Notes: generated from the letters alone by a model not told the origin. A stretch of 64,000 bases of DNA from Apostichopus japonicus (GCF_037975245.1 NC_092572.1:28009989-28073988), one strand, 5' to 3'. Shown: positions 35,540-48,516, counted from the first letter of the stretch. Made by a program: numbers and translations.

Positions 35540-36744
35540 CTGAACCGAAATAATAGTACTAAAGTAAAGGTTCATACTAATCATATAATACAAGTGCAAA
35601 ATGTTTCTGTCTTTTGTATAAGTAAGCAGTATTGCACCTTTAACATATACTGATTTGAAAACTATATACCGTATATAAATATGTCTAACATACGCACAGC
35701 GTTGTTGTTCTATGTAGACATGTTCAAAAGGCTACTTTCGGAACCCACAATTTAGATTCAATGTTTCATTAACGTTGAGAAATAAACAGCATAAAATAAG
35801 TGCGTCCCAGAAGTGATTGAATCTTTGGAAGAATTAATGTGTTGAATTAAGTACAGTCAAATTAAATCATATTTAGTAGAAATATCATTTTTTAAATGTA
35901 CCTCAAATGCAGTATCAAATGGTATTATAAATAACTAGTGTGATGTATTTAAACAAAATAGTGTAACAGTGAGAAATATTGATGCAAACATGTTAGTTCT
36001 CTCATAAAGATTTCCATTAATGAACTAAGTACTTTACTAGTTGACAATAGGCTTACACTGCAAGAGCGTCAAGAGGAGTCTACAGTTTTTCATCTGAATT
36101 GAGTTTGACCTCTCACTAAGAGTGAATGTTTTATTATGGAGTGATATGTAAGCTTCAGTAATAACGCTATAATAACTTCACGCTTAAACATGATATACTA
36201 ATATCTATTCAGTCAAAGAATATTCCCATAGCTGAACTGAATTTCATTGTCTAAAATATTCACCGGAAATCTTAATTCATCACAAAATTTGATGAACGCA
36301 TCTGGCAACAGTTCTATATTGTGTGTTTCTCCGTGCACAATGTACGAAAACAATACAATAAATAAGTAAACAATTTATGAAGTGTAATGATGTTAGTTAA
36401 CATTATATATCAGGACTGTAATAGCTTGTCAAGATCATCTGCCATTATGAAACACATATTACTTAGAATGAGCAGGAAGTTGTTAACCTACACTTCCTGT
36501 AGTAGAAACGGTTTACAGGTAAAGGGTATACATTGAAATAACTATATCTAGCGTTAAAAGCAGTGTATTAAGATGGTGGTCTCTGTTAATTAACACGATA
36601 GACTACCTTTCTCTTTAAACTTGTGTCATAGTATACCCGCTACTGGAGTACCCCATAACGCTACCTTCTAAACCATAGCCATTGACAAATATAATACGAA
36701 TAACTGTGTACTGCTGTAATACACACAGAAAGGGTAACACTTAC
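35540..36744. other. Putative 5' intron, nothing identified
   Basis: This lies between the candidate non-coding first exon and the ATG exon. It is AT-rich with no recognised element apart from a short CAGGAAGT...ACTTCCTG inverted pair near 36471-36500. Confidence 0.3.
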
Positions 36745-36900
36745 ATTGAAAGCCTCTCTAATTCACTTGTGTGATGTTGCCGTGTGAACCAAGGATCCTT
36801 TGAATCCTTCTTCGTCAACTAAGTTAAAACACACTGAAACTGATCACGAATAGTATCCTGATATGTAAGTCGGAGAGGACGAAGTTACCCCAATGTAGTA
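36745..36900 (-). other. Putative non-coding first exon of the NLR-like gene
   Basis: On the minus strand a strong donor (AAT followed by GTAAGTGTT) ends at 36745, upstream of the ATG exon. The sequence before it has no long reading frame, as expected of a 5' UTR exon. The upper boundary is a guess because no clear TATA box or initiator was found. This is an inference from a single splice site. Confidence 0.3.
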
Positions 36901-37173
36901 AGAACGACGTTATGGAAATACGATAAATATAAATGAGCTGTGAGAGTGGCAATATGAAAGCAGATTATTACACTGAACAGCACTGTACATATCAATACTG
37001 ATCGCGTGAATGATAAACAACGCCCACTCTAACACGTACGAGACTGTGATTTGATCTCCACAGTTGGGTTCAAAGGTTCATTTGTCAAGTCAACTATTGT
37101 AGATTTTCTTTTCCTGTATTTCCCCTTTCACAGTAGAATGAATATATGATATTTATTGTGTAGCCACACGACT

Positions 37174-37586
37174 ATGGCAAGCCATATGGGACAAACACCG
37201 TATAATATATCCGCGTACTAATACGAATATACGCGTATTAATTCGAATATATACGCGAATTACTTCAGACAATTGGCATGTCCTATAGCTTTCACAAACG
37301 AGTTTAGAGTGATATCACATTGTAGCCTCTCCAGGGCAATAAATGAGAGACAACAGCATGATTTAATACGTGTATATACTCGAATACACGTATTTACTGG
37401 AATTAGTATGTGTACATATTCCAATTAATCCTCATATATATTCGAATTAATACGTGTTTGTATTCGAATTAATACACGGATATATGATTGGCAAATAATA
37501 TGCATATATATTCGAATATATACGCGTATATATTTTATTAAATACTCGGATATATTATGCGGTGTTTGTCCCACATGGCTTGCCAT
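37174..37586. mobile_element. TIR element 1 with TGGGACAAA ends
   Basis: Terminal inverted repeats of 27 bp (ATGGCAAGCCATATGGGACA on the left) match with one mismatch at the right end. The inner parts next to both ends are strings of a short palindromic word related to TTCGAATATATACGCGTAT. The middle (37265-37365) is unique. No coding capacity, so it is a MITE-like element. Confidence 0.8.
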
Positions 37587-37590
37587 ATTT

Positions 37591-37913
37591 CTGACCCTGT
37601 GGGACAAATATACCATATTATGTACCCGTATCAAATCGAATATATACACGGATACTTGATTAGCCAATCAGAAGGTCGATTTATATGGTTGTATTAAATC
37701 GAATATATACGCGTATAATTTCGAATGTATACGCGTATTAATTCCAATATATACACGTATTATCATCTGATTTATTTCGTGTGTATATTCGTGCATATAT
37801 GCGATTTAAAACAACCATATAAATCGACTATCCGATTGGGCTTATCAAATATTCGTGTATATATTCGAATTAATACGGGTACATAATATGGTATATTTGT
37901 CCCACAGGGTCAG
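37591..37913. mobile_element. TIR element 2 with TGGGACAAA ends
   Basis: It starts CTGACCCTGTGGGACAAATA and its right end is the exact reverse complement over about 40 bases. The inner sequence again consists of iterated TCGAATATATAC(A/G)CG words. It shares the TGGGACAAA core with element 1, only four bases away. Confidence 0.85.
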
Positions 37914-38489
37914 CCTTAAATGGGACCACAATTCCCATATATCTAGCCACTACTCGAAAAGTCTACACATGAACATCTATTGTAATGATTGCGGCATTTG
38001 TGAGCATGCGCATAGGAGACTCTTATATATAAGCTGAATCTCTCTTTACGTGAAGAATCAAGCAACAACTGGTTGTCTTGTAACTATGCAATGAACACAA
38101 CAATTTAATTATAACGGTTGATTAATATTACAGTTTCTACACGGCGTTTCCAACTAATCTATAGATAGCCGCAACCTCCGAGAGAACGTGCAGAGGAAAG
38201 AAAGAACAGAAGTTAGATGTATAAATCAGTTCGCAGGTTACCTTAATTAAACGTAAAGTTGTTTTATTTATTATCATTACGTCACGGAAGGCCCGCGCAT
38301 AGCCTATATTACGTAGTAACATCAGGCCCATGTTATTGTATTGGCCGAGTTTAGTTTTAGATTGAATACGTAATGAACGCGTACCCGCTGGACCGACCGA
38401 ACCGCGGAGACGCAAACATGGTTCAGATTTTTGGGACCGGTCCCATCACTAAATTCCCGGCCTAACCTCTCCTCCCCTGCCCATCAGTC

Positions 38490-38960
38490 CCTTTATGAAC
38501 AACATGAAATAGGCATATCTTTATAATCACTCATATGACCTGTACACTTCCATCACAAACAATAGGGCTATTGTACACATTATGGAGAAGCTATAGCCAT
38601 ACATATCGTATCATAGTGTTCAAGTTTGACAACTGCTGACTTTAAATGAACACTTACTTACATCAAATCGTGTACAAAGTATACAATACACAAGGTTATG
38701 ATACCACGCATGTATGAGCTCCTTCCCTGTTCTGGTTCTGGATATATTGTACTTTTGATATATTCACATTTAGCTCTCTGCTAACCCGATATGACCTTTG
38801 ACCCCACCACAAATAATAGGTTCGCTGAACTAGTTACAGGAAATCCGCGTGTCAAATATAAGACCTGCATATGCTACCTTCCTTGAGATTTTATGTTTAC
38901 AAGAGTTTCACCCTATTTCCCTCTGTTGACCTCAAATGACCTTTGACATTCATGAAGAAC
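38490..38960. repeat. TGACCT-rich repeat, fourth block
   Basis: Contains TGACCTTTGACCC at 38792-38804, TGACCTCAAATGACCTTTGA near 38927, and the words CACTACATCG and GTTTACAAGAGTTTC of the same family. Confidence 0.65.
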
Positions 38961-39339
38961 ACTACATCGTCTACTCACCAACTACAAGCTACACACCATG
39001 TTTGAACTTCCTGCAACTTGTGCTCACTGTACAGAGGGCTATGCATTTGTACAGAATATTTGTATGTTGTCTTGTGGCAGCAAGTTCTACATAGTGTTAA
39101 TCTGATGTTATACAAACAAAGGGGAATCGGTCTCCATAAAAACCTATCAAACCTAACCCCTAAAAGGCTAAAACACTGATCCATCCTACCGACTGTAACC
39201 ACGACTTTAAGTTTCCTTAATATTCGGTTCATATCCCGTAATGTTAACAATTCCCGAACGTTTCCTTATTAAATTGACCAAACCCATAGAAGTATCTCCG
39301 TCCGTTATATTGAAGTATAACATTTAATCAATGTTGGTC

Positions 39340-39700
39340 GGAATAACCAGCAAGGTTGGGCGAAATGACCATGCTGGTTGGACGAAATGGTAAGGTCGGT
39401 CAAAATGGCAATTGGGCAAAATGATTATTGGGCGAAGTGACCAGCTTCCATCTCAATAAGACTCTCGCTTGGCAGGTTAGGCCTCGACGCCTACCCTTAC
39501 CAACGCTAGACCAAATATTTCTTGGTCGGACATGACTAGGCCTATAGGTAGCCTTGGCTATACGTTATAAAAGTAACTCCTATGACCAGGCTTCATTTGC
39601 ATATTTAAGGCCAGGGTCATTTCTTGATCGAACATGACTAGGTAGCCTTGGCTATACTATAACATTATAAAAGTAAGGCCTATAACCAGGCTATGCGATA
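39340..39700. repeat. Short tandem GGNNGGNCGAAATGACC words and a 118-bp duplication
   Basis: 39340-39445 has about five degenerate copies of a 19-20-base word around GGTTGGGCGAAATGACCA. Then 39519-39690 contains two diverged copies of a unit with ACATGACTAGG, TAGCCTTGGCTATAC and ACCAGGCT. Confidence 0.6.
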
Positions 39701-42160
39701 CCAAGGCATACCCGATACGGCACACATTTACTTACATTTTAGTATTTGCTAGGTTACTGTTTGATTGAACTTGTGGAGGCCGTTGTAACTGTATAGTTGT
39801 AACGTGTGGTATTCCACAATTGCCTACCACTTATAGGGCCATCTAGACCTATAACTGACAAATGTTAAATTAGGAGAAGGGTTCAGAGAAGTATGTTGTT
39901 GGTGTATTGGGACCCGTTCCACACCCGGGGATGGCGCGAACTCAAAGCAAGCTTAAGCTAGGTCGCAACACTTCAGTTTGTCAACATTTTTATTCTACTA
40001 TATATGTATAGCTAGGAATACTAAACATTGCTCTGAACTAGAACACAAATGTTTTTGAAAGAACTGAATGGTCCTCTTGCTAGCCCATAGGCCAGATTAA
40101 GCCTACTTAGTTTAAGGGCACTAGGCGATTCCTGTATCTGTCTTGCACTGAGTTCCCTAACCCTAATTATATTGCTGGATCTAAAGGTTGCGTAATTGAG
40201 ACGGAAATTTACAAGAAAAACAGTGTTGACATTTTCGGGTCCCTACAATTTGCGGAGCCTAAGACAAGTGACCTGAAATCTAGCTCTAACTTTAGCCATT
40301 GAACTGTAGGATATAGTGAGCATTTCTGTTTGAAGACAAGCCTAGGATAATCAAGCAATAAGACTGCGGCCTGTTTCTACCTGTTACTATTGAACCAACA
40401 GCTTCCTAAAGTTAGGCCTGTGGGTCTTGCCAGATAACGTAATTAAATCCTGTAATTTACGCGGCATATCAGTTTCATTGTTAGCCCCTATATCAGTACC
40501 CAAATGTTTATTATTGAGGCACTGTGAACTTACGTATATACCAGGGCCTGTTTTAGGGGAATCGCGACCCCTAGTCCCCTACACGATCGACTCACTCAGT
40601 TCATGCCCCCCCCCCCCTCTCTCTCTCTCTCTCCACCACTCTCTCTCTCCAGTAGGTCCCATTTAGGCAAGTTAAACAATAAATGATAATTAAAAACTTA
40701 ACAATTAATTTACACCTTAATCCCCCGTATGGCGTCCCCTCAGCATACATCGGCTATGGCTCACAGCAGATTGTCCTAGCGTGCCTGTATATTGTCAATT
40801 ACCTGTGTAAAACAATAAAAAATGCAAAGCTTATAGAATAACGTCAAGTCCTCTCTTTCCTCCTACAAAGTGATTTTACCGAATAATAATTTTAATTTAC
40901 CTTCTTTTCCTTGGAGGGGGGGGGGGGGGGATTACTAAAACATGAGAAGGCATGCAACTTACAAGATCTGAAAAGTGCCATTTCCGGCAATTTAGGAGAT
41001 ATTTTTGGCAAACACTTTTGGGGCTACGCTACGCGCCAACCGATGGCGGCGCTCTGCTTTGATAGTGTCATGATCAGCATGACAGTACTATCTCAGCGGA
41101 CCATCATGGTCCCTTTTGGGAAATGGCCCATCCACTAAACATTTCTTTCAAAAGGCCCTGGTATATACGCCAATCAAGGTACCGCTATGTAACATTTGGA
41201 CGATACATGTTTATCGATGTTCCTCAAATACTCCCTAGGGGTTCTACCCAGGCTGCGGCCTTTGATTGTGTTGCAATATAGCAGTATTTATATCAAATGC
41301 ACTCATGTCCTATAACTACAGGTCTTCTAATGAACGAAATCAAATTCTAGTTACATATGCAAAACCCTAAGATATACATTGGAACCTGTATGATTTACTA
41401 AGGAAACTATTTGTTACTGAAAGTGGCAGGACGTAGTTTTCAACAGTTCGTCTCTATTAGGAGAATATGTCGAGCAACGAAAATAATGAAGATCAAATAT
41501 AATTTAAAAACGTCCCCGTTAATGTTAATCAATAAGGGCGTGTCTTTGCTCAATCGAACATTTCGTTGGAATAATTTTTTATCGGATTCCTTGATAATCG
41601 TGTTATTAAAATGCATAAATACGTTACTTTAGACGAGTTATACAAAAGATGAAAAGAGAAACCCTTTCTTTCTCTTTTTTCTTTAATCTCCAATCATCCA
41701 TTCAATCTATCTTCTTTCATTACATACAGTAGTGTTGTGTAATCGTCTTGAGGACTAAACACTATTCAAAGTAATGACAATATGAGAACAAGACTCAAAC
41801 GAGACCTACACACCCAAGAGCTACTAACATAAACAATAATCATAGATTAAGGTCAAGTATCCATACACTTGTACATGCAATTTAAAACGACACTGACTGC
41901 AAGGTTTCAATGCGTGGTCAGTGCTAAAACACCCAATGTTAAACTTAAGTTTGAATACTTAAGTATTCATTAAGTAACAGCCCTGACAAATTGTGTGCAA
42001 AATCTGAAAAAAAATCCCAATTCAGTTATAATTTTGCAACATATGTCTTATGTCGATGCTCCTGACATTTCCATATATTTTACATTTTCTGGTACCTATG
42101 CTTTCCTTCAAAGAACAATGGTTATTTAATTGAATGGTAGCAAATACTATGCAAACATTG
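39700..42160. other. Intergenic, nothing coding identified
   Basis: It contains a (TC)n tract at about 40617-40650 and poly-C/G tracts near 40605 and 40916. No exon, RNA gene or clear element was recognised. Confidence 0.35.
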
Positions 42161-42172
42161 TAGCTAACATAC

Positions 42173-42306
42173 CTGAAAGGAGACTTTACACATAACATTG
42201 GTATATCTTTTCCTGGTGCAAGAATATTTGTTGAAAATGGGAACCAGTTTGATAAAATGTCTTTTGTTAATCTTGCCTTTTTTGTATCTGACCAATTCAA
42301 AAATAT
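42173..42306 (-). CDS. Candidate internal exon (uncertain)
   Basis: Between CAACAG and a GTATGTTA donor the minus strand reads IFLNWSDTKKARLTKDILSN then WFPFSTNILAPGKDIPML. A second frame over the same bases is also open. No family recognised. The acceptor lacks a good pyrimidine tract. Confidence 0.25.
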
Positions 42307-43104
42307 CTGTTGCACCATATCAAACTTTCTTATTACTAGTATGAAATAATCACGATTACAAGTATTGGATAATGCATACTGTAAGTAACTTTTACTTCAG
42401 ATAAGAAAACATAACTTGGCAAGTTTGTTACATGATATTAACTCTGATAAGTAACAACCAAAAATATTGCGCAGGGTTGTGTCACAAACAGCATGGCAGT
42501 AAAAAGATTTCTAAACCATCAGTAAAATCAGCAACTTTCCATAGTTTCCTCACGTTTGCCGGTTCAATAAATGGAAACTTAGAATTGTATTTCTTGGCAG
42601 TTTACATATATTAAAGTTCTTCCCCCAAACCCCCGACTGTCTATTTGTCAAACTGTACAATCATTGGGAGACTGCTACGACAACACAAGCTTCATTGTTG
42701 GGTTTCATACCAACAGCCCTCATGCAGGGCTTCAAGGACTCATAATATACAGTAGCGGAAACACTTTTTGAGTTATGTACTCACAGATGTGCCAAGATTA
42801 CATTATAATTGTATCCCGTACCTAAAGAATACATTAAACCTATAAACTAAAACAAGCTTTGTGACTACATCATCTTGCATAGATGTGCTTTGCACCTCTC
42901 AAGACTTAAACGTATCATTAAACATCAAATTATTCCACCACACCCTGTTCTTCAAAAAACAAAAACCAAACTCATACACGCCTTTAACAAACAATCACCA
43001 AGTAATTAAAATTGCTTTTATAATCTATGCTCGTTCTGCTAATGCCCTTCAAAGCGCTTTACAGTAACAGCCGTATGTATATATCGTGTCTATAGCAGAA
43101 CAAG

Positions 43105-43560
43105 AATACGAATTGTTCATACTGTCAGTACGAGTGTTTTGAAGCATGATATGGTAGGACAGTGAAGAGTGGTACTAACATTAGAATCAGATAATGGCTA
43201 GGAACTGTTCATACTGTCAGTACGAGCGCATTGAAACATGATATGGTAAGACAGTATAGAGTGGTACTAGCATTAGCATCAGATATATGTTAGAAACTGT
43301 TCATACTGTCAGTACGAGTGCTTTGAAGCATGATATGGTAGGACAGTATATGGTGCTACTAGCATTAGAATCAGATAAAGGCTAGGAACTGCCCATACTG
43401 TCTGTACGAGCGCATTGAATCATGATATGGTAAGACAGTATAGAGTGGTACTAGCATTAGAATCAAATACAGGTTAGGAACTTTTCATTCTGTTAGTACT
43501 AGTGCTTTGAAGCATCACATCGGTGTACAATATAGAATGGTATCAGAACAAGAAAGTTAT
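43105..43560. repeat. 92-bp tandem repeat, five copies
   Basis: Units start near 43113, 43203, 43295, 43387 and 43480, with the word TGTTCATACTGTCAGTACGA followed by CATGATATGGTA. Odd copies have GTG-TTTTGAAGC and even copies GCGCATTGAA, so the array grew as dimers. One related copy is 19 kb away at about 62555. Confidence 0.9.
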
Positions 43561-43676
43561 CCCCACTGGCTTGAAACAGTTTATGTGAGGCATATACGCA
43601 GTTACAATTAAACTAACCATACGAACATGCATACTCACATCATACAAAATAAAGTATCTAAAGTGCTCACCTTTAC

Positions 43677-43951
43677 CTACAAAGATCATGGAAAATATTC
43701 TGGTTTACCATATACACGTATGTTATCAGCGTTATGTATGTTAGAAGAGAGTTATTGACTTTGAGAGTTGGAGACTCTAGTTGTCTCCCTGTCAATACAC
43801 CAACCACTGCAAAGCTGTTACAACCTCTCCATTCAAGGCAGTTGATTATGTTTCTTAAATTCTGTTTCTTCAAATATTCAGCATCCTTAACCTTGCTAGT
43901 AATAACTTTTGAAACTTTCCATTTATTTCTGAATCTCCAATTTTCAGACAT
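43677..43951 (-). CDS. Candidate exon, 91 codons (uncertain)
   Basis: The open frame begins MSENWRFRNKWKVSKVI and includes RNIINCLEWRGCNSFAVVGV and LTGRQLESPTLKVNNS. It can leave through TGTAG followed by GTAAAG. Its composition looks protein-like, but no domain is recognised and no partner exon with matching phase was found. Confidence 0.25.
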
Positions 43952-44903
43952 TGAGTAGTGATATTAAATACAAATATCAAATGTCTCAATGAGAAAACAT
44001 AAACGTTGAAGTTGGTACATGAGTGACCAATATATCAATTTCTAGCATATTTGGGTCCAGTGCTGATGATCTTTAACTAATATTAATGAAAATTTTGTAA
44101 AATGTCTTGGAGTATTACATTTGAGTTCAACACACTCAAACCAAAAACATGTAGCAATACATATATATTCACATTCTGCTTATTTCCCAAACGGGAGACA
44201 GTACCATGCCAAAATAAACAGCCACATGACAGCTATGATCTCAAGTCAGTTGCACCATGGAGTTGTTATGGAATGACTTCCTGGTTGCACACAACAACTC
44301 CACAAAAATCCTTTACTACACAATACAGTCACCGTGCATCGATCTGAATTCTGAAATAAAGACCTATTAAAATAATCCATAATGTCATAAATAAATGTCA
44401 ACATAAGGTCCAAGAAGATATTTCATATAGGATATGCAAAGAACAAAAGAGTGTGACTTTACAGCAAACCCCACCCTATAAATTAAAGATACATATAAAA
44501 ATATACATTGCACTTCAAGGTGTTGACAAACATTGCTTCAACAACGTACTTGAATTTCCTGACGAGAAACTAACTAATTAAAAAGGTACAATGTAAAAGA
44601 CAATGTATGGAGAAAGGCTTATACAGTAAATAACATTTCTGAAAATTTCTGTTCAATTGTTATTTAAGCTGAGGACAATTCTTGGTTACATAGATCTAGA
44701 GTCTTTCCGATCAACTGTTATATCGTGCTTCTTCCTTGTCAAGAGTGTATGATTTAATGATGGTTAGTTTTGTAGCTCTCAAACAAAACCAATTTTAATT
44801 CATTCATGTAAGCATCTCCCTTTAATATTGTAAAAAATAAATTTTTATAAAGATCTTAATTGGCAACATTATGAGTTCAACCTGGTTAGCCCTCGATTGG
44901 TTT

Positions 44904-44934
44904 ATACCCGGAAAAACGATGATTTTCCGGGTAT
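44904..44934. repeat. Perfect 12-bp hairpin
   Basis: Arms ATACCCGGAAAA and TTTTCCGGGTAT with a 7-base loop (ACGATGA). It is not followed by a T-run and not linked to a gene. Confidence 0.7.
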
Positions 44935-45387
44935 CACATGATCTACGAAGTATCCAAAGCTGTCTTCCTTATCTTAGCTAATAAAGCAGCTGCAGCAGAA
45001 ATAAACACAATTCACCAAGGAGCTTGAGGGGTATGGTAAGAGAGATTTCAACTTCAAGGGCTTTCAAGTCCAAGAAAAGAGGTCTTCCATTTGCCTACTT
45101 TCCCGTTTTCGAGATGCTGTGCAAAATATGTACATAATAGATATAGTCTGTATAAACTATAAAGCCTCCAGGCAAGCATTACTACACAGTTACTTGCTTT
45201 CACATCATGGCAGCAAATCTTAAGGTATAGTGATTCATATTACAGAGGTTTGCAAAACATGGTATTTTGAATAGAATGTGCTGGGAATGCTGACAGACAG
45301 TTTATAATCTCTATCTCCAAGTAAGGCAATCTATTAACCTTATTCTCGAACTGCCCTTACCATAACATGTATACTGTGGCTTAGTGC

Positions 45388-45670
45388 TGTGTTGTTGCCG
45401 AGTGGATAATGGAAGTGGCATTTGAAGCAAAAAGGCTGAGCATTAGGGAGCTTCCGGGATTGATACCCTTCCGGGTCATAGTGAGGTGGGTTTTTCATCC
45501 AAGAGCAATCTACGGATTCCCATCTGAAAACACTTTCTAAATGATGCCAAAAGATTCCAAATTTGAGTTAAATTGTTTAATTTGCAGCCACCCGATGTGT
45601 AAGTTGTCACCCATAAGCCCTGGCGGGTTTCTTCCTCATTTGTGGTCACTTAAGCGTTGTAAAATAAACT
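45388..45670 (+). mobile_element. tRNA-derived SINE
   Basis: An RNA polymerase III box A-like sequence TTGCCGAGTGG (45395-45405) and a box B-like GGGATTGATACCC (45456-45468) lie about 60 bases apart, as in a tRNA with a long variable arm (Ser/Leu type). A non-tRNA body and AT-rich tail follow to about 45670. The tRNA part is too diverged to be a functional tRNA gene. Confidence 0.6.
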
Positions 45671-45679
45671 GTTGAAAAA

Positions 45680-47900
45680 ACTGCTCCCGAGACTTCACTG
45701 AGTAGACCCAACACTGACCTTCATAAAACAAGAAATCCATCCGGAAACTCGCAGCACAAATCACACACTTTGTTTTACAAAACTCTATATTTGATCTTAA
45801 TGAGCAAACTTGAATTTGAAAATTAATTTGCACTTATCCATATCTGGACATCCAATAACTTCTGAAAACAGGAAACATTACATATCTCCTTCCCTAACAT
45901 CACTTAACCCAACTATATTCCATATTCCATCTAATTCCTCCTTTTTGTACACATAAAGTACACTGTGGACATTATATGACAGGGCATCATTGTGACTTAA
46001 CCTACCAAGGTCCCAATGCACCTGACCATACATGAATCCATCCTACACCTATGTAGTCTTATCATCCTACACCTCCAGTGACAAGTCTGCATCTTGCTTT
46101 GATGTTACCACTTGACTCCACTTAAATCTCAATAAAGAACACAAATTGTCATTTCTAACCTGACAGCAAAGCTTCCTGACCCAACATCCTCATGTAATGA
46201 TCAACCTCATAACTAAGGAATGCTCCTAACAAATTGTTAATGGGGCTCTTCAGCTACACCCAAAACCAACAGAGGGCACTGACACATCAAACCTATCTAG
46301 TTCAATTCAGTTAACTTGACAATCTGCACGATCTTTGATTGTCTCAGATCATAAAGGTACTGCAAGTTTAATCATAGTAGTAAACACAATTTCGATCTGG
46401 TAACATGCTTTGTAAGTATTAAAGTCAAACTTAATTGTTTTACACACTTTAACCTGTTCTTACTAAAGCAATTTTTGTTCGTCCAAGTGGAACCTTAACA
46501 AGACAATCACCCAGTGTATATGTACGCCAATAAATCCAGCCTATTAGATTGGTTATGATTGCTTTCAAAGATGTGTATTAACAGTATAGATAACATCCAT
46601 TAAGACTTATGACAGCAACCGTTGTAATTGCTGACGATCCACATTAAATACATTTAACCTCTACACAGTATTGCAACCTGTTGTCCATTTAAAGCAGCTT
46701 TTTGTATTTTCTATTTGCTTTCCCACCCTTTTGACATTTCCGTCAAGTTTTTTGCATGAATTCATCACAAAACAGCAAACTAAGATATAAGCGAAGTTTA
46801 ATCCCCTGCCAAGAGCATTCGTTGGCAAGTAAGTACGGACTTCTGCAGATAACGAGTGGAGTATCCTCAGACAAATTCCTCATTTAAAATTTGAAGTTAG
46901 ATTTGAACAGATAGGCTAGTTATGTATGTCGTTATGCCAATGAGGCTGAGAAAATCACAGAAAAGTATGCAAAGAGCTGCTTTAAGTACAAGACATCATA
47001 CAAATGTGAAACTTGCTCTTGACTACAAGATAATCACAAGATCATGAATGATCATCACATGATCAGCGGCTTTAAAATAAACCAAAGTAAATCCATTCAT
47101 AAACTGGCATCTTACTACACTCTGAAAGACGTCAGCTTCAGTGTCTTCCCTCTAAAAGAGAAGCAAAAACTGGATGAAACAGGTGCATCTTCCGGCATTT
47201 TTAAGTGCTTCAAACAGTGCCACGTTTTTCAGCTCCAGAGAGATCCATGTTGGCTGTTGGCTTCATTTGTTACACCTGAGGTCATCCTCTATTATCAAAT
47301 GTCAAAGTTCAAACAATTACCAAGATAAGATGTCATACATCATATCCAGGTGGTGTCAGTAAAGGGTATCTGGTGGTACGGCAAGGTAACAACCAACAGT
47401 AAATAGGACCTGGAAGAAAACATGATACCATAACATATAAACTGAATGACAGTTTCAAGCTCGGGGTAGAAAGGCAAGAAAGGCATCAGACAGGTGGGTG
47501 ACAAACCGGTTGAACACCGAAGTGTAGTCAGCCCTAAGACTAATAGAGGCTGTGATTATAGTAAAGCATAAAGACTTGCAAAATCTTTGCATGAAAATGT
47601 TTCCTCCTGGTCCACCAATCCAACCACACACAACAATAATTTAGACGTATTGACTTACTGTGACACTAGTATGCAATGAATGCAGGGGTGTGGAGAGAGA
47701 AAGGGGACAAATATGCAGGCATCTGACAAAACATGTATTATGTAAAATGGGAAAGAAGTGTTCTCATTTTCAAATATTTATTGCAGTTGTTTGCTTTTGT
47801 TTTGAAAATGATTACTGTCTGTAATGAACATGTGTTTTTCAAATGCCAGTCTTAAATATTGAAGCTCTTAAAAGGTATAATGTTGCAACTGGTTTCAGTG
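45680..47900. other. Intergenic or intronic, nothing coding identified
   Basis: No exon or repeat family was recognised with confidence. An open frame at 47044-47328 on the plus strand shows no supporting splice sites or domains. Confidence 0.3.
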
Positions 47901-47919
47901 TCAATGCTGTGAACAATCT

Positions 47920-48516
47920 TTGGAAATCCGAAAAGAAACCAAAGAGAAAGTAAAAGGTTTCAGACCCAAGTGGCATTGTGATGACATCACAGATTTACAA
48001 AGTGACAGCTCCCAGACACAACATTTAAACAAGGATACTCCCAAATATTTCCTGTTTGAGTTGTTTTACCCACAGATGACTGTCATGTCAGCCAAAGATG
48101 ACGGTTGGTTTTGTGCCCCCTTTAAGGACATTCAAGTAGATGACTGCAAAACTATGATGTCTCCCAAATATCTCCTGTTTAAGTTGTTCTTTACAAAGAT
48201 GAATTTCATATCAGCCAAAGATCATGGTTGTGTTTGTGTCCCATTTAAGGACATTGAAGGAGATGACTTTAAACCTATGATGTCTCCCAAATATTTCCTG
48301 TTTGAGTTGTTCTTCCCGAGGATGACTGTCATGTCAACCAAAGATGATGGTTGGTTTTGTGCCCCCTTTAAGGACATTCAAGTAGATGACTGCAAAACTA
48401 CGATATCTCCCAAATATCTCCTGTTTAAGTTGCTCTTCCCAAAGATGACGTTCATATCAGCCAAAGATTACGGTTGTGTTTGTGTCCCCTTTAAGGACAT
48501 TGAAGGACTGCTTTAA
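47920..48516 (+). CDS. ORF of four 39-residue tandem repeats
   Basis: The ORF is open from a good acceptor (GGTTTCAG, about 47898) to TAA at 48514-48516. After a basic leader (EIRKETKEKVKGFRPKWHCD) come four 39-residue repeats of the type PKYFLFELFFPRMTVMS, AKDDGWFCAPFKDI, QVDDCKTMMS. Copies 1 and 3 (WFCAPFKDIQVDD) resemble each other, as do 2 and 4 (CVCVPFKDIEG). The DNA unit is 117 bp. I recognise no family. It may be a genuine repetitive protein exon, or a minisatellite that happens to be open, since 117 is divisible by three. Copy differences seem to spare PKY-L-F-L and PFKDI, but I did not count synonymous changes. Confidence 0.4.
   Translation: MEIRKETKEKVKGFRPKWHCDDITDLQSDSSQTQHLNKDTPKYFLFELFYPQMTVMSAKDDGWFCAPFKDIQVDDCKTMMSPKYLLFKLFFTKMNFISAKDHGCVCVPFKDIEGDDFKPMMSPKYFLFELFFPRMTVMSTKDDGWFCAPFKDIQVDDCKTTISPKYLLFKLLFPKMTFISAKDYGCVCVPFKDIEGLL

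Noticed and set aside
43105-43560. Regular repeats that might suggest a CRISPR array
   Set aside because: The whole 92-bp unit is repeated, with no conserved-repeat/variable-spacer pattern, in an intron-rich animal genome.
44904-44934. Perfect hairpin as a transcription terminator
   Set aside because: No U-run follows and intrinsic termination is not expected in an animal nuclear genome.
45388-45480. A functional tRNA gene
   Set aside because: Box A and B are recognisable, but the arms do not fold into a proper acceptor stem and a SINE body follows.
47044-47328. Plus-strand 94-codon ORF
   Set aside because: No splice context or recognised family, and a second overlapping frame is equally open.
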